DNA of 64,000 bases from Apostichopus japonicus (GCF_037975245.1 NC_092574.1:2885001-2949000), one strand, 5' to 3'; shown: positions 1 to 13,137, numbered from the stretch's first letter. Notes: generated by a model from the letters alone, not told the origin. Numbers and translations are program-made.

Positions 1-3000
1 ATCGATACCGCACATTCGATTGATCAATACCGCACATTCGTTTTATCGGTACCGCACATTCGATTAATCGGTACCGCACATTCGTTTAATCGATACCGCA
101 CATTCCTTCAATCGGTACCGCACATTCGTGTTATTGGTACCGCACATTCTATTTATCGGTATCGCACATTCTTTTGATCGGTACCGCACATTCTATTGAT
201 CGGTACCGCACATTCTATTGATCGGTACAGCACATTCGATTGATCGGTACAGCACATTCGATTTATCGGTACCGCACATTATATTGATCGGTACCACACA
301 TTTGTTTTATCGGTATCGCACATTCGATTGTTCGGAACCGCACATTCGATTGATCGATACCGCAAATTCGATTGATCGGTACCGCACATTCGTTCAATCG
401 GTACCGCACATTCGTTTTATTGGTACCGCACATTCTATTTATCGGCATCGCACATTCTTTTGATCGGTACCGCACATTCTATTGATCGATACCGAACATC
501 CTATTGTTCGGAACCGCACATTCGATTTATCGGTTCCGCTCATTATATTGATCGGTACCACACATTTATTTTATCGGTATCGGACATTCAATTGTTCGGA
601 ACCGCACATTCGCTTTATCGGTTCCGCCCATTCGATTGTTAGGTACAGCACATTCGATTGTTCGGTACCGCACATTATATTGTTTGTTACAGCACATTCG
701 ATTGTTCGGTACCGCAAATTCGATTTATCTGTACCGCACTTTATATTGATCGGTACCACACATTCGTTTTATCGGTATCGCACATTCGTTTTATCGGTAC
801 CGCACATTCTATTGATCGATACTGCACATTCTATTGATCGGTACCGAACATTCTTTTGATCGGTACCGCACATTCGATTTATCGGTACCGCACATTATAT
901 TGATCGGTACAACACATTTGTTTCGCACATTCTATTGTTCTGTTGTTCGGAACCGCACATTCGATTTACCGGTTCCGCTCATTCGATTGTTCGGTACAGC
1001 ACATTCTATTGATCGGTACCGAACATTCGATTGTTCGATTATTCGGTACCGCACATTCCATTGATTGGTACCGCACATTCGATTTATGATTACCGCATAT
1101 TATATTGTTCGGTACAGCACATTCGATTGTTCGGTACAGCACATTCGATTTATCGGTACCGCACATTATATTGATCGGTACCACACATTTGTTTTATCGG
1201 TATCGCACATTCGATTGTTCGGAACCGCACATTCGATTTATCGATACCGCACATTCGATTGATCGGTACCGCACATTCTATTGATCGATACCGATCATTC
1301 TATTGTTCGGAACCGCACATTCGATTGATCGGTTCCGCTCATTTGCTTGTTCGGTACAGCACATTCTATTGATCGGTACCGAACATGCAATTGTTCGATT
1401 GTTCGGTACCGCACATTCCATTGATTGGTACCGCACATTCGATTTATCATTACCGCATATTATATTGTTCGGTACAGCATATTCGATTGTTCGGTACAGC
1501 ACATTCGATTTATCGGTACCGCACATTATATTGATCGGTACCACATTTGTTTTAACGGTATCGCACATTCGATTGTTCGGAACCGCACATTCGATATATC
1601 GATACCGCACATTCGATTGATCGGTACCGCACATTCGTTTTATCGGTACCGCACATTCGATTAATCGGTACCGCACATTCTATTTATCGATACCGCACAT
1701 TCGTTCAATCGGTACCGCACATTCGTTTTATTGGTACCGCACATTCTATTTATCGGCACCGCACATTCTTTTGATCGGACCGCATATTCTATTGATCGGT
1801 ACCGAACATTCTATTGATCGGTACCGCACATTCAAATTATCGGTACCGCACATTATATTGATTGGTACCACACATTTGTTTTATCGGTATCGCACATTCG
1901 ATTGTTCGGAAACGCACATTCGATTGTTCAGTACCGAACATTCGATTTATTGGTACCTCACATTCGATTGATCGGTACCTCACATTCGATTGTTCAATTT
2001 TTCGGTACCGCACATTCGATTGATCGGAACCGCACATTCGATTGATCGGTACAGAACAATCGATTGTTCGTTACCGCACAATCGACTGATCGGTATCGAA
2101 TATTCGATTGTTCGATTGTTCGGTACCGCACAATCGATTGTTCGGTGTCGCACACACGATTGATCGGTACCGCACATTCGATTTATCGGTTTATCGGTAC
2201 CGAACATTCGATTGTTCGATTGTTCGGTACCGCACAATCGATTGATCGGTACCGCACATTCGATTTATCGTTACCGCACATTCGTTTTATCGGTACCGCA
2301 CATTCGATTGATCGGTACCGCACATTCTATTGATCGGTACCGCACATTCTGTTGATCGGTACCGCACATTCGATTTATCGGTACCGCACATTCGATTGTT
2401 CAATTGTTCGGAACCGCACATTCGATTTATCGGTTCCGCTCATTCGATTGTTCCGTACCGCACATTATATTGATCGGTATCGCACATTCGATTGATCGGT
2501 GCCGTACATTCTATTTATCGGTACCTCACATTCGATTGTTCAATTGTTCGGCACCGCACATTCGATTTATCTGTACCGCACATTATATTGATCGGTATCG
2601 CACATTCGATTGATCGGTGCCGTACATTCTATTTATCGGTACCGCACATTCGATTTATCGATACCGCACATTCGTTCAATCGGTACCGCACATTCGTTCA
2701 ATCGGTACCGCACATTCTATTTATCGGTACCGCACATTCTATTGATCGGTACCACACATTCTATTGATCGGTACCGAACATTCTATTTATCGGTACCGCA
2801 CAATTGATTGATCGGTACCGCACATTCGATTTATCGATACCGCACATTCGTTCAATAGGTACCGCACATTCGACTGATCGGTACCGCACGTTCGGTTTAT
2901 GGGTACCGCACATTCTATTGATCGATACAACACATTTGTTTCGTCGGTATCGCACATTCGATTGTTCGATTGTTCGGAATCGCACATTCCATTAATCGGT

Positions 3001-4538
3001 ACCGCTCATTCGATTGTTCGGTACCGCACATTCGTTTTATTGGTACCGCACATTCTATTTATCGGTACCGAACATTCTATTGATCGGTACCGCACATTCT
3101 ATTAATCGTTACTGCACATTATATTGCCCGGTACCGCTCATTCTATTCATCGCGGTACCTCACATTCTATTGATCGGTACCGCACATTCGATTTATCGGT
3201 ACCGAACATTCTATTGATCGGTACCGCACATTCGATTGATCGGTACCTCACATTCGACTGATAGGTACCGTGCTTTCGATTTATCGGTACCGCACATTCG
3301 TTTTATCGGTACCGCACATTCTATTTATCGGTACCGCACATTCTATCGATCGGTACCACACATTCTATTGATCGGTACCGAACATTCTATTGATTGGTAC
3401 CGCACCATCGATTGATCGGTACCGCACATTCGATTTATCAATACCGGACATTCGTTCAATAGGTACCGCACATTCGTTTCATCGGTACCGCACGTTCGAT
3501 TTATGGGTACCACACATTCTATTGATCGATACAACACATTTGTTTCATCGGTATCGCACATTCGATTGTTCGATTGTTCGGAACCGCATATTCGATTTAT
3601 CGGTTCCGCTCATTCGATTGTTCGGTACCGCACATTCTATTGATCGGTATCGAACATTCGATTGTTCGATTGTTCGGTACCGCACATTCGATTGATCGAT
3701 ACTGCACATTCGTTTGATCGGTACCGCACATTATATTGTTCGGTACAGCACATTCGATTGTTCGGTACCGCACACTCGATATCGGTACCGCACATTATAT
3801 TGATCGGTACCACACATTTGTTTTATCGATACCGCACATTCGTTCAATCGGTACCGCACATTCTATTTATCGGTACCGAACATTCGATTGATCGGTACCG
3901 CACATTCTAAGAATCGTTACCGCACATTATATTGACCGGTACCGCTCATTCTATTCATCGCGGTACCTCACATTCTATTGATCGGTACCGCACATTCGAT
4001 TGTTCGGTACCGAACATTCTATTGATCGGTACCGCACATTCGATTGATCGGTACCTCACATTCGACTGATAGGCCGTGCTTTCGATTTATCGGTACCGCA
4101 CATTCGTTTGTTCGGTACAGCACATTCCATTTATCGGTACCGCACATTTGTTTTATCGGTACCTCAAATTCCATTTATCGGTACCGCACATTCTATTGAT
4201 CGGTATTGAACATTCGATTGTTCAATTTTTCGGTAGCGCACAATCTATTGATCAGTAGCGCACATTCGATTGATCGGTACAGCACAATCGATTTTTCGGT
4301 ACCGAACAATCGATTGATCGGTACCGAACATTCGATTGTTCAATTGTTCGGTACCGCACATTCGATTGATCGGTACCGCACATTCGATTGATCGGTACCA
4401 CACAATCGATTGTTCGGTACATCACAATCGATTGATCAGTACCGTACATTCTATTGATTGGTACCGAACATTCTATTGATCGGTACCGCACATTCGATTT
4501 ATCGGTACCGCACATTATATTGATCGATACCGCACATT
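1..4538 (+). repeat. 5.7-kb segmental duplication in domain A, copy 1 (cut at window edge)
   Basis: This stretch is repeated nearly base for base at 5682-10249. Landmarks match at an offset of 5,681 bp for the first few hundred bases, then 5,703, then 5,711 bp. The first step is one extra 22-bp monomer in copy 2 at about 6064-6085. The second is an extra 8-bp CGATTGTT unit in copy 2 near 7605. The match fades at about 4538, where copy 1 continues with a CGATTGATCGG monomer and copy 2 with a CTATTGATCGG monomer. The true left end lies outside the window. Confidence 0.9.
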
Positions 4539-4639
4539 CGATTGATCGGTACCGCACATTTGATTGTCGGTACCGCACATTCGTTCAATCGGTACCGCAC
4601 ATTCGTTTTATCGGTACCGCAGATTCTGTTGATCGGTAC

Positions 4640-5293
4640 CGCACATTCTATTGATCTATACCGCACATTCGATTGATCGGTACCGAACATTCTATTGATC
4701 GGTACCGATCATTCGATTTATCGGTACCGCACATTCGTTTGTTCGGGACCGCACATTCGATTTATAGGTTCCGCTCATTCGATTGTTCGGTACCGCACAT
4801 TCTATTGATCGGTACCGAACATTCGATTGTTCGGTACCGCACATTCGATTGATCGGTACCGCCCATTCGATTGTTAGGTACAGCACATTCGATTGTTCGG
4901 TACCGCACATTATATTGTTTGGTACAGCACATTCGATTGTTCGGTACCGCAAATTCGATTTATCTGTACCGCACTTTATATTGATCGGTACCACACATTT
5001 GTTTTATCGGTATCGCACATTCGATTGTTCGATTGTTCGGAACCGCACATTCGATTTATCGATACCGCACATTCGATTGATCAATACCGCACATTCGTTT
5101 TATCGGTACCGCACATTCGATTAATCGGTACCGCACATTCGTTTTATCGATACCGCACATTCCTTCAATCGGTACCGCACATTCGTGTTATTGGTACCGC
5201 ACATTCTATTTATCGGTATCGCACATTCTTTTGATCGGTACCGCACATTCTATTGATCGGTACCGCACATTCTATTGATCGGTACCGCACATT
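4640..5293 (+). repeat. 624-bp tandem duplication, copy 1
   Basis: Sequence here recurs 624 bp downstream; for example the landmarks at 4692, 4783 and 4893 reappear at 5316, 5407 and 5517. The period equals 28 monomers of 22 bp plus one 8-bp insertion, and the unit does contain one 30-bp monomer, near 5030. The left edge is approximate because flanking monomers are themselves similar. Confidence 0.88.
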
Positions 5294-5930
5294 CGATTGA
5301 TCGGTACCGAACATTCTATTGATCGGTACCGATCATTCGATTTATCGGTACCGCACATTCGTTTGTTCGGGACCGCACATTCGATTTATAGGTTCCGCTC
5401 ATTCGATTGTTCGGTACCGCACATTCTATTGATCGGTACCGAACATTCGATTGTTCGGTACCGCACATTCGATTGATCGGTACCGCCCATTCGATTGTTA
5501 GGTACAGCACATTCGATTGTTCGGTACCGCACATTATATTGTTTGGTACAGCACATTCGATTGTTCGGTACCGCAAATTCGATTTATCTGTACCGCACTT
5601 TATATTGATCGGTACCACACATTTGTTTTATCGGTATCGCACATTCGATTGTTCGATTGTTCGGAACCGCACATTCGATTTATCGATACCGCACATTCGA
5701 TTGATCAATACCGCACATTCGTTTTATCGGTACCGCACATTCGATTAATCGGTACCGCACATTCGTTTAATCGATACCGCACATTCCTTCAATCGGTACC
5801 GCACATTCGTGTTATTGGTACCGCACATTCTATTTATCGGTATCGCACATTCTTTTGATCGGTACCGCACATTCTATTGATCGGTACCGCACATTCTATT
5901 GATCGGTACAGCACATTCGATTGATCGGTA
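5294..5930 (+). repeat. 624-bp tandem duplication, copy 2
   Basis: This is the second copy of the 624-bp unit. It matches copy 1 almost perfectly until about 5932, where the monomers diverge. Its last 240 bases or so are also identical to bases 1-240 of the window. A further copy of this unit therefore probably straddles the left window edge and formed part of the same expansion. Confidence 0.88.
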
Positions 5931-8900
5931 CAGCACATTCGATTTATCGGTACCGCACATTATATTGATCGGTACCACACATTTGTTTTATCGGTATCGC
6001 ACATTCGATTGTTCGGAACCGCACATTCGATTGATCGATACCGCAAATTCGATTGATCGGTACCGCACATTCGATTTATCGATACCGCACATTCGTTCAA
6101 TCGGTACCGCACATTCGTTTTATTGGTACCGCACATTCTATTTATCGGCATCGCACATTCTTTTGATCGGTACCGCACATTCTATTGATCGATACCGAAC
6201 ATCCTATTGTTCGGAACCGCACATTCGATTTATCGGTTCCGCTCATTATATTGATCGGTACCACACATTTATTTTATCGGTATCGGACATTCAATTGTTC
6301 GGAACCGCACATTCGCTTTATCGGTTCCGCCCATTCGATTGTTAGGTACAGCACATTCGATTGTTCGGTACCGCACATTATATTGTTTGTTACAGCACAT
6401 TCGATTGTTCGGTACCGCAAATTCGATTTATCTGTACCGCACTTTATATTGATCGGTACCACACATTCGTTTTATCGGTATCGCACATTCGTTTTATCGG
6501 TACCGCACATTCTATTGATCGATACTGCACATTCTATTGATCGGTACCGAACATTCTTTTGATCGGTACCGCACATTCGATTTATCGGTACCGCACATTA
6601 TATTGATCGGTACAACACATTTGTTTCGCACATTCTATTGTTCTGTTGTTCGGAACCGCACATTCGATTTACCGGTTCCGCTCATTCGATTGTTCGGTAC
6701 AGCACATTCTATTGATCGGTACCGAACATTCGATTGTTCGATTATTCGGTACCGCACATTCCATTGATTGGTACCGCACATTCGATTTATGATTACCGCA
6801 TATTATATTGTTCGGTACAGCACATTCGATTGTTCGGTACAGCACATTCGATTTATCGGTACCGCACATTATATTGATCGGTACCACACATTTGTTTTAT
6901 CGGTATCGCACATTCGATTGTTCGGAACCGCACATTCGATTTATCGATACCGCACATTCGATTGATCGGTACCGCACATTCTATTGATCGATACCGATCA
7001 TTCTATTGTTCGGAACCGCACATTCGATTGATCGGTTCCGCTCATTTGCTTGTTCGGTACAGCACATTCTATTGATCGGTACCGAACATGCAATTGTTCG
7101 ATTGTTCGGTACCGCACATTCCATTGATTGGTACCGCACATTCGATTTATCATTACCGCATATTATATTGTTCGGTACAGCATATTCGATTGTTCGGTAC
7201 AGCACATTCGATTTATCGGTACCGCACATTATATTGATCGGTACCACATTTGTTTTAACGGTATCGCACATTCGATTGTTCGGAACCGCACATTCGATAT
7301 ATCGATACCGCACATTCGATTGATCGGTACCGCACATTCGTTTTATCGGTACCGCACATTCGATTAATCGGTACCGCACATTCTATTTATCGATACCGCA
7401 CATTCGTTCAATCGGTACCGCACATTCGTTTTATTGGTACCGCACATTCTATTTATCGGCACCGCACATTCTTTTGATCGGACCGCATATTCTATTGATC
7501 GGTACCGAACATTCTATTGATCGGTACCGCACATTCAAATTATCGGTACCGCACATTATATTGATTGGTACCACACATTTGTTTTATCGGTATCGCACGT
7601 TCGATTGTTCGATTGTTCGGAAACGCACATTCGATTGTTCAGTACCGAACATTCGATTTATTGGTACCTCACATTCGATTGATCGGTACCTCACATTCGA
7701 TTGTTCAATTTTTCGGTACCGCACATTCGATTGATCGGAACCGCACATTCGATTGATCGGTACAGAACAATCGATTGTTCGTTACCGCACAATCGACTGA
7801 TCGGTATCGAATATTCGATTGTTCGATTGTTCGGTACCGCACAATCGATTGTTCGGTGTCGCACACACGATTGATCGGTACCGCACATTCGATTTATCGG
7901 TTTATCGGTACCGAACATTCGATTGTTCGATTGTTCGGTACCGCACAATCGATTGATCGGTACCGCACATTCGATTTATCGTTACCGCACATTCGTTTTA
8001 TCGGTACCGCACATTCGATTGATCGGTACCGCACATTCTATTGATCGGTACCGCACATTCTGTTGATCGGTACCGCACATTCGATTTATCGGTACCGCAC
8101 ATTCGATTGTTCAATTGTTCGGAACCGCACATTCGATTTATCGGTTCCGCTCATTCGATTGTTCCGTACCGCACATTATATTGATCGGTATCGCACATTC
8201 GATTGATCGGTGCCGTACATTCTATTTATCGGTACCTCACATTCGATTGTTCAATTGTTCGGCACCGCACATTCGATTTATCTGTACCGCACATTATATT
8301 GATCGGTATCGCACATTCGATTGATCGGTGCCGTACATTCTATTTATCGGTACCGCACATTCGATTTATCGATACCGCACATTCGTTCAATCGGTACCGC
8401 ACATTCGTTCAATCGGTACCGCACATTCTATTTATCGGTACCGCACATTCTATTGATCGGTACCACACATTCTATTGATCGGTACCGAACATTCTATTTA
8501 TCGGTACCGCACAATTGATTGATCGGTACCGCACATTCGATTTATCGATACCGCACATTCGTTCAATAGGTACCGCACATTCGACTGATCGGTACCGCAC
8601 GTTCGGTTTATGGGTACCGCACATTCTATTGATCGATACAACACATTTGTTTCGTCGGTATCGCACATTCGATTGTTCGATTGTTCGGAATCGCACATTC
8701 CATTAATCGGTACCGCTCATTCGATTGTTCGGTACCGCACATTCGTTTTATTGGTACCGCACATTCTATTTATCGGTACCGAACATTCTATTGATCGGTA
8801 CCGCACATTCTATTAATCGTTACTGCACATTATATTGCCCGGTACCGCTCATTCTATTCATCGCGGTACCTCACATTCTATTGATCGGTACCGCACATTC

Positions 8901-10249
8901 GATTTATCGGTACCGAACATTCTATTGATCGGTACCGCACATTCGATTGATCGGTACCTCACATTCGACTGATAGGTACCGTGCTTTCGATTTATCGGTA
9001 CCGCACATTCGTTTTATCGGTACCGCACATTCTATTTATCGGTACCGCACATTCTATCGATCGGTACCACACATTCTATTGATCGGTACCGAACATTCTA
9101 TTGATTGGTACCGCACCATCGATTGATCGGTACCGCACATTCGATTTATCAATACCGGACATTCGTTCAATAGGTACCGCACATTCGTTTCATCGGTACC
9201 GCACGTTCGATTTATGGGTACCACACATTCTATTGATCGATACAACACATTTGTTTCATCGGTATCGCACATTCGATTGTTCGATTGTTCGGAACCGCAT
9301 ATTCGATTTATCGGTTCCGCTCATTCGATTGTTCGGTACCGCACATTCTATTGATCGGTATCGAACATTCGATTGTTCGATTGTTCGGTACCGCACATTC
9401 GATTGATCGATACTGCACATTCGTTTGATCGGTACCGCACATTATATTGTTCGGTACAGCACATTCGATTGTTCGGTACCGCACACTCGATATCGGTACC
9501 GCACATTATATTGATCGGTACCACACATTTGTTTTATCGATACCGCACATTCGTTCAATCGGTACCGCACATTCTATTTATCGGTACCGAACATTCGATT
9601 GATCGGTACCGCACATTCTAAGAATCGTTACCGCACATTATATTGACCGGTACCGCTCATTCTATTCATCGCGGTACCTCACATTCTATTGATCGGTACC
9701 GCACATTCGATTGTTCGGTACCGAACATTCTATTGATCGGTACCGCACATTCGATTGATCGGTACCTCACATTCGACTGATAGGCCGTGCTTTCGATTTA
9801 TCGGTACCGCACATTCGTTTGTTCGGTACAGCACATTCCATTTATCGGTACCGCACATTTGTTTTATCGGTACCTCAAATTCCATTTATCGGTACCGCAC
9901 ATTCTATTGATCGGTATTGAACATTCGATTGTTCAATTTTTCGGTAGCGCACAATCTATTGATCAGTAGCGCACATTCGATTGATCGGTACAGCACAATC
10001 GATTTTTCGGTACCGAACAATCGATTGATCGGTACCGAACATTCGATTGTTCAATTGTTCGGTACCGCACATTCGATTGATCGGTACCGCACATTCGATT
10101 GATCGGTACCACACAATCGATTGTTCGGTACATCACAATCGATTGATCAGTACCGTACATTCTATTGATTGGTACCGAACATTCTATTGATCGGTACCGC
10201 ACATTCGATTTATCGGTACCGCACATTATATTGATCGATACCGCACATT
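5682..10249 (+). repeat. 5.7-kb segmental duplication in domain A, copy 2
   Basis: This is the second copy of 1-4538, with one added 22-bp monomer near 6064 and one added 8-bp unit near 7605. Outside those two indels the copies differ by scattered single bases, so the duplication is young relative to monomer divergence within each copy. Its last third (from about 8960) is again duplicated immediately downstream with a 1,609-bp period. Confidence 0.9.
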
Positions 10250-10568
10250 CTATTGATCGGAACCGCACATTCTATTGATCGTTACCGCACATTCGTTTTA
10301 TCGGTACAGCACATTCTATTGATCGGTACAGCACATTTTGTTTTATCGGTATCGCACATTCGATTGTTCGATTGTTCGGAGCCGCCCATTCGAATTATCG
10401 GTTCCGCCCATTCGATTGTTCGGTACAGCACATTCGATTGTTCGGTACCGCACATTCGATTGATCGGTACCGCACATTCGATTGATCGGTACCGTACAAT
10501 CGATTGTTCGGTACCGCACATTCGATTTATCGGAACCTCACCTTCCATTGTTTGATTGTTCGGTACCT
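8960..10568 (+). repeat. 1,609-bp tandem duplication in domain A, copy 1
   Basis: Landmarks at 9054, 9101, 9373, 9787, 9917 and 10253 reappear exactly 1,609 bp later at 10663, 10710, 10982, 11396, 11526 and 11862. The period is about 73 monomers. It is not an exact multiple of 22 because the unit contains 30-bp monomers and short deletions, such as the shortened monomer CACTCGATATCGG near 9485. A third, older copy of most of this unit lies at about 3250-4538 as part of the 5.7-kb duplication. Confidence 0.88.
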
Positions 10569-12175
10569 CACATTCGACTGATAGGTACCGTGCTTTCGAT
10601 TTATCGGTACCGCACATTCGTTTTATCGGTACCGCACATTCTATTTATCGGTACCGCACATTCTATTGATCGGTACCACACATTCTATTGATCGGTACCG
10701 AACATTCTATTGATTGGTACCGCACCATCGATTGATCGGTACCGCACATTCGATTTATCAATACCGGACATTCGTTCAATAGGTACCGCACATTCGTTTC
10801 ATCGGTACCGCACGTTCGATTTATGGGTACCACACATTCTATTGATCGATACAACACATTTGTTTCATCGGTATCGCACATTCGATTGTTCGATTGTTCG
10901 GAACCGCATATTCGATTTATCGGTTCCGCTCATTCGATTGTTCGGTACCGCACATTCTATTGATCGGTATCGAACATTCGATTGTTCGATTGTTCGGTAC
11001 CGCACATTCGATTGATCGATACTGCACATTCGTTTGATCGGTACCGCACATTATATTGTTCGGTACAGCACATTCGATTGTTCGGTACCGCACACTCGAT
11101 ATCGGTACCGCACATTATATTGATCGGTACCACACATTTGTTTTATCGATACCGCACATTCGTTCAATCGGTACCGCACATTCTATTTATCGGTACCGAA
11201 CATTCGATTGATCGGTACCGCACATTCTAAGAATCGTTACCGCACATTATATTGACCGGTACCGCTCATTCTATTCATCGCGGTACCTCACATTCTATTG
11301 ATCGGTACCGCACATTCGATTGTTCGGTACCGAACATTCTATTGATCGGTACCGCACATTCGATTGATCGGTACCTCACATTCGACTGATAGGCCGTGCT
11401 TTCGATTTATCGGTACCGCACATTCGTTTGTTCGGTACAGCACATTCCATTTATCGGTACCGCACATTTGTTTTATCGGTACCTCAAATTCCATTTATCG
11501 GTACCGCACATTCTATTGATCGGTATTGAACATTCGATTGTTCAATTTTTCGGTAGCGCACAATCTATTGATCAGTAGCGCACATTCGATTGATCGGTAC
11601 AGCACAATCGATTTTTCGGTACCGAACAATCGATTGATCGGTACCGAACATTCGATTGTTCAATTGTTCGGTACCGCACATTCGATTGATCGGTACCGCA
11701 CATTCGATTGATCGGTACCACACAATCGATTGTTCGGTACATCACAATCGATTGATCAGTACCGTACATTCTATTGATTGGTACCGAACATTCTATTGAT
11801 CGGTACCGCACATTCGATTTATCGGTACCGCACATTATATTGATCGATACCGCACATTCTATTGATCGGAACCGCACATTCTATTGATCGTTACCGCACA
11901 TTCGTTTTATCGGTACAGCACATTCTATTGATCGGTACAGCACATTTTGTTTTATCGGTATCGCACATTCGATTGTTCGATTGTTCGGAGCCGCCCATTC
12001 GAATTATCGGTTCCGCCCATTCGATTGTTCGGTACAGCACATTCGATTGTTCGGTACCGCACATTCGATTGATCGGTACCGCACATTCGATTGATCGGTA
12101 CCGTACAATCGATTGTTCGGTACCGCACATTCGATTTATCGGAACCTCACATTCCATTGTTTGATTGTTCGGTAC
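10569..12175 (+). repeat. 1,609-bp tandem duplication in domain A, copy 2
   Basis: This is the second copy of the 1,609-bp unit. It starts with the distinctive monomers containing ACTGATAGG and GTGCTTTCG and runs to the TTCCATTGTTTGATTG landmark at about 12150. After about 12175 the array continues as ordinary domain A monomers (12176-12310) up to the transposon insertion. Confidence 0.87.
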
Positions 12176-12302
12176 CACTCATTCGATTGATCGGTACCGC
12201 ATATTCGAATTATCGGTTCCGCCCATTCGATTGTTCGGTAGAGCACATTCGATTGTTCGGAACCGCACATTCCATTTATCGGTTCCGCTCATTTGATTGT
12301 TC

Positions 12303-12310
12303 GGTACCGC
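12303..12310. repeat. Target-site duplication, left copy (GGTACCGC)
   Basis: These eight bases directly abut the left terminal inverted repeat of the insertion and are repeated exactly at 13501-13508. Removing the insertion and one copy joins the satellite in perfect 22-bp phase (GGTACCGC then ACATTC), which is what a staggered 8-bp insertion predicts. The duplicated bases are part of the satellite core, so the phase argument is stronger evidence than the match alone. Confidence 0.85.
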
Positions 12311-12324
12311 CATGGACGTAGCTA
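12311..12324 (+). repeat. Left terminal inverted repeat of outer transposon
   Basis: CATGGACGTAGCTA pairs with the complement of the right end at 12 of 14 positions. A G-rich stretch follows (seven G at 12338-12344), mirrored by the C-rich stretch just inside the right end. Confidence 0.78.
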
Positions 12325-12408
12325 AGGCCTGATGATTGGGGGGGTGTAGTGGCTGAAATTCCAACTGGATGGGTTTTGGAGCCAGAAAATTCCGACTGCT
12401 GCCTTGTA

Positions 12409-12423
12409 CCCCCCCCCCCCCCC
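12409..12423 (+). repeat. Homopolymer run of 15 C
   Basis: There are fifteen consecutive C residues inside the outer transposon. The exact length is uncertain in any sequencing technology. It would produce a proline run in the spurious frame beginning at 12349, which is one reason not to trust that frame. Confidence 0.9.
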
Positions 12424-12614
12424 GCACTAATCGTCAACGATACGGTCAGTGTCAGTCAGACACCCCATCTCTCGCGACTGCACTTATGTTCCGAACTTTT
12501 TCGATACATTTGTACCTTATGGGGCAAAGTTTTTGCTTATGTTGATGGCACTTTTAAGCTTCCGTAGATTAGCATTGGTGTTTTAATTGTATACCGTAGA
12601 GACAATGTATACCC

Positions 12615-13045
12615 CAACGACGTAGCCAGGAGTTTGAAAGAGGGAGCACCTTTTGCGATTGATATGGGGGAAGGGTCTAAGGGGAGGGGGTGTCCCCCTC
12701 CCCTTTGAGATATTTTTGAAAAATTGAAGGTCCTTAGATGCGATCTGGTTCAATTTTGTTGCCAGTTTCATCATTATCATTTGATATCATATTATCAGCA
12801 GATTTTGTTTCCTGTTTGAATTCTTTTACATGTTCTTTTACATAATATACCAGAAATACATTTGACGAACTTAACTGATGGACAATATAAACTTTCATAT
12901 TTTTTAAGACAGCTGTGCAGTGGCGTAAAAACAAATATTGTTATCGCCGTGTATTAGCAGTGTAATAACAACAGTTTTTAAACATATTTTTCGACACTGA
13001 AAGGGGGGAGCAGTCGCTCCCCTGCTCTCCCTGGCTACGTCCCTG
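12615..13045. mobile_element. Nested hAT-like MITE inside the outer transposon
   Basis: A second pair of inverted termini lies within the insertion: CAACGACGTAGCCAGG at 12615-12630 and, on the opposite strand from 13045 to 13030, CAGGGACGTAGCCAGG (14 of 16 match). The ends share the GACGTAGC motif with the outer element, so both belong to the same or closely related families. The flanks read GTATACCC (12607-12614) and GTATATCC (13045-13052), a 7-of-8 match that would be an aged 8-bp target duplication. The right copy overlaps the last terminal base, so the exact junction is uncertain by one base. The element is about 430 bp, AT-rich inside, and contains no coding potential I can recognise. 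Confidence 0.68.
12679..12705 (+). other. GC-rich perfect hairpin near nested element left end
   Basis: The arm AAGGGGAGGGGG (12679-12690) is followed by a 3-base loop TGT and its exact complement at 12694-12705. It lies about 65 bases inside the nested element. Subterminal hairpins or palindromes are common in foldback and hAT-type MITEs. A transcriptional terminator is not indicated in this eukaryotic context. Confidence 0.8.
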
Positions 13046-13061
13046 TATATCCTGAACTTAC

Positions 13062-13137
13062 TTGAAGCTAGCGAACAGGGTCGACCCACCCAATAGCAAA
13101 ATTAATACATAAATTATCCGAATTGAAGCTGGCGAAC
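13062..13137 (+). repeat. Two copies of a TTGAAGCTRGCGAAC motif
   Basis: TTGAAGCTAGCGAAC at 13062-13076 recurs as TTGAAGCTGGCGAAC at 13123-13137, and a shorter third copy, TTGAAGCTGGCGAC, lies at 13365-13378 inside the palindrome cluster. These are dispersed short direct repeats within the right part of the outer transposon, possibly relics of tandem subterminal repeats. Confidence 0.7.

Larger units (their letters stand above)
1..12310 (+). repeat. 22-bp satellite array, domain A (divergent subfamily)
   Basis: This is an uninterrupted head-to-tail array built on a 22-bp monomer whose core reads GGTACCGCACATTCGATT followed by a 4-base linker. The core carries the GGTACC palindrome. Domain A is diverse: common variants are ACATTCTATT, ACATTTGTTTTATC, TTATATTGATC, GGTTCCGCTCATT, GGTACAGCACATT and TTCGATTGTTCGG. 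Many monomers are 30 bp because an 8-bp stretch is doubled, giving CGATTGTTCGATTGTTCGG (for example near 2103, 3566, 5030 and 7610). The array is cut at the left window edge, where the first 240 bases repeat sequence seen at 5058 and 5682, so it continues beyond the window. There are no genes in it. Open frames of up to about 150 codons occur on both strands and in overlapping frames, as expected of a stop-poor tandem repeat, and are not annotated. Function is unknown; a structural or heterochromatic role is inference. Confidence 0.97.

Noticed and set aside
12349-12567. A 72-codon frame in the transposon as a small gene
   Set aside because: It crosses a C15 homopolymer, matches no family I recognise, and sits just inside the terminal repeat of a non-autonomous element.
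12679-12705. Rho-independent terminator
   Set aside because: The hairpin is strong, but there is no T run directly after it, no upstream gene, and the context is eukaryotic transposon DNA.
12918-12927. CAGTGGCGTA, resembling a further hAT terminus within the nested element
   Set aside because: I found no matching inverted partner or flanking duplication, so a ten-base match is not enough.
12734-13089. Two minus-strand frames (12734-12934 and 12904-13089) as transposase remnants
   Set aside because: They are short and of low complexity, with no recognisable catalytic or zinc-finger motif; the second runs through the nested element's terminal repeat.
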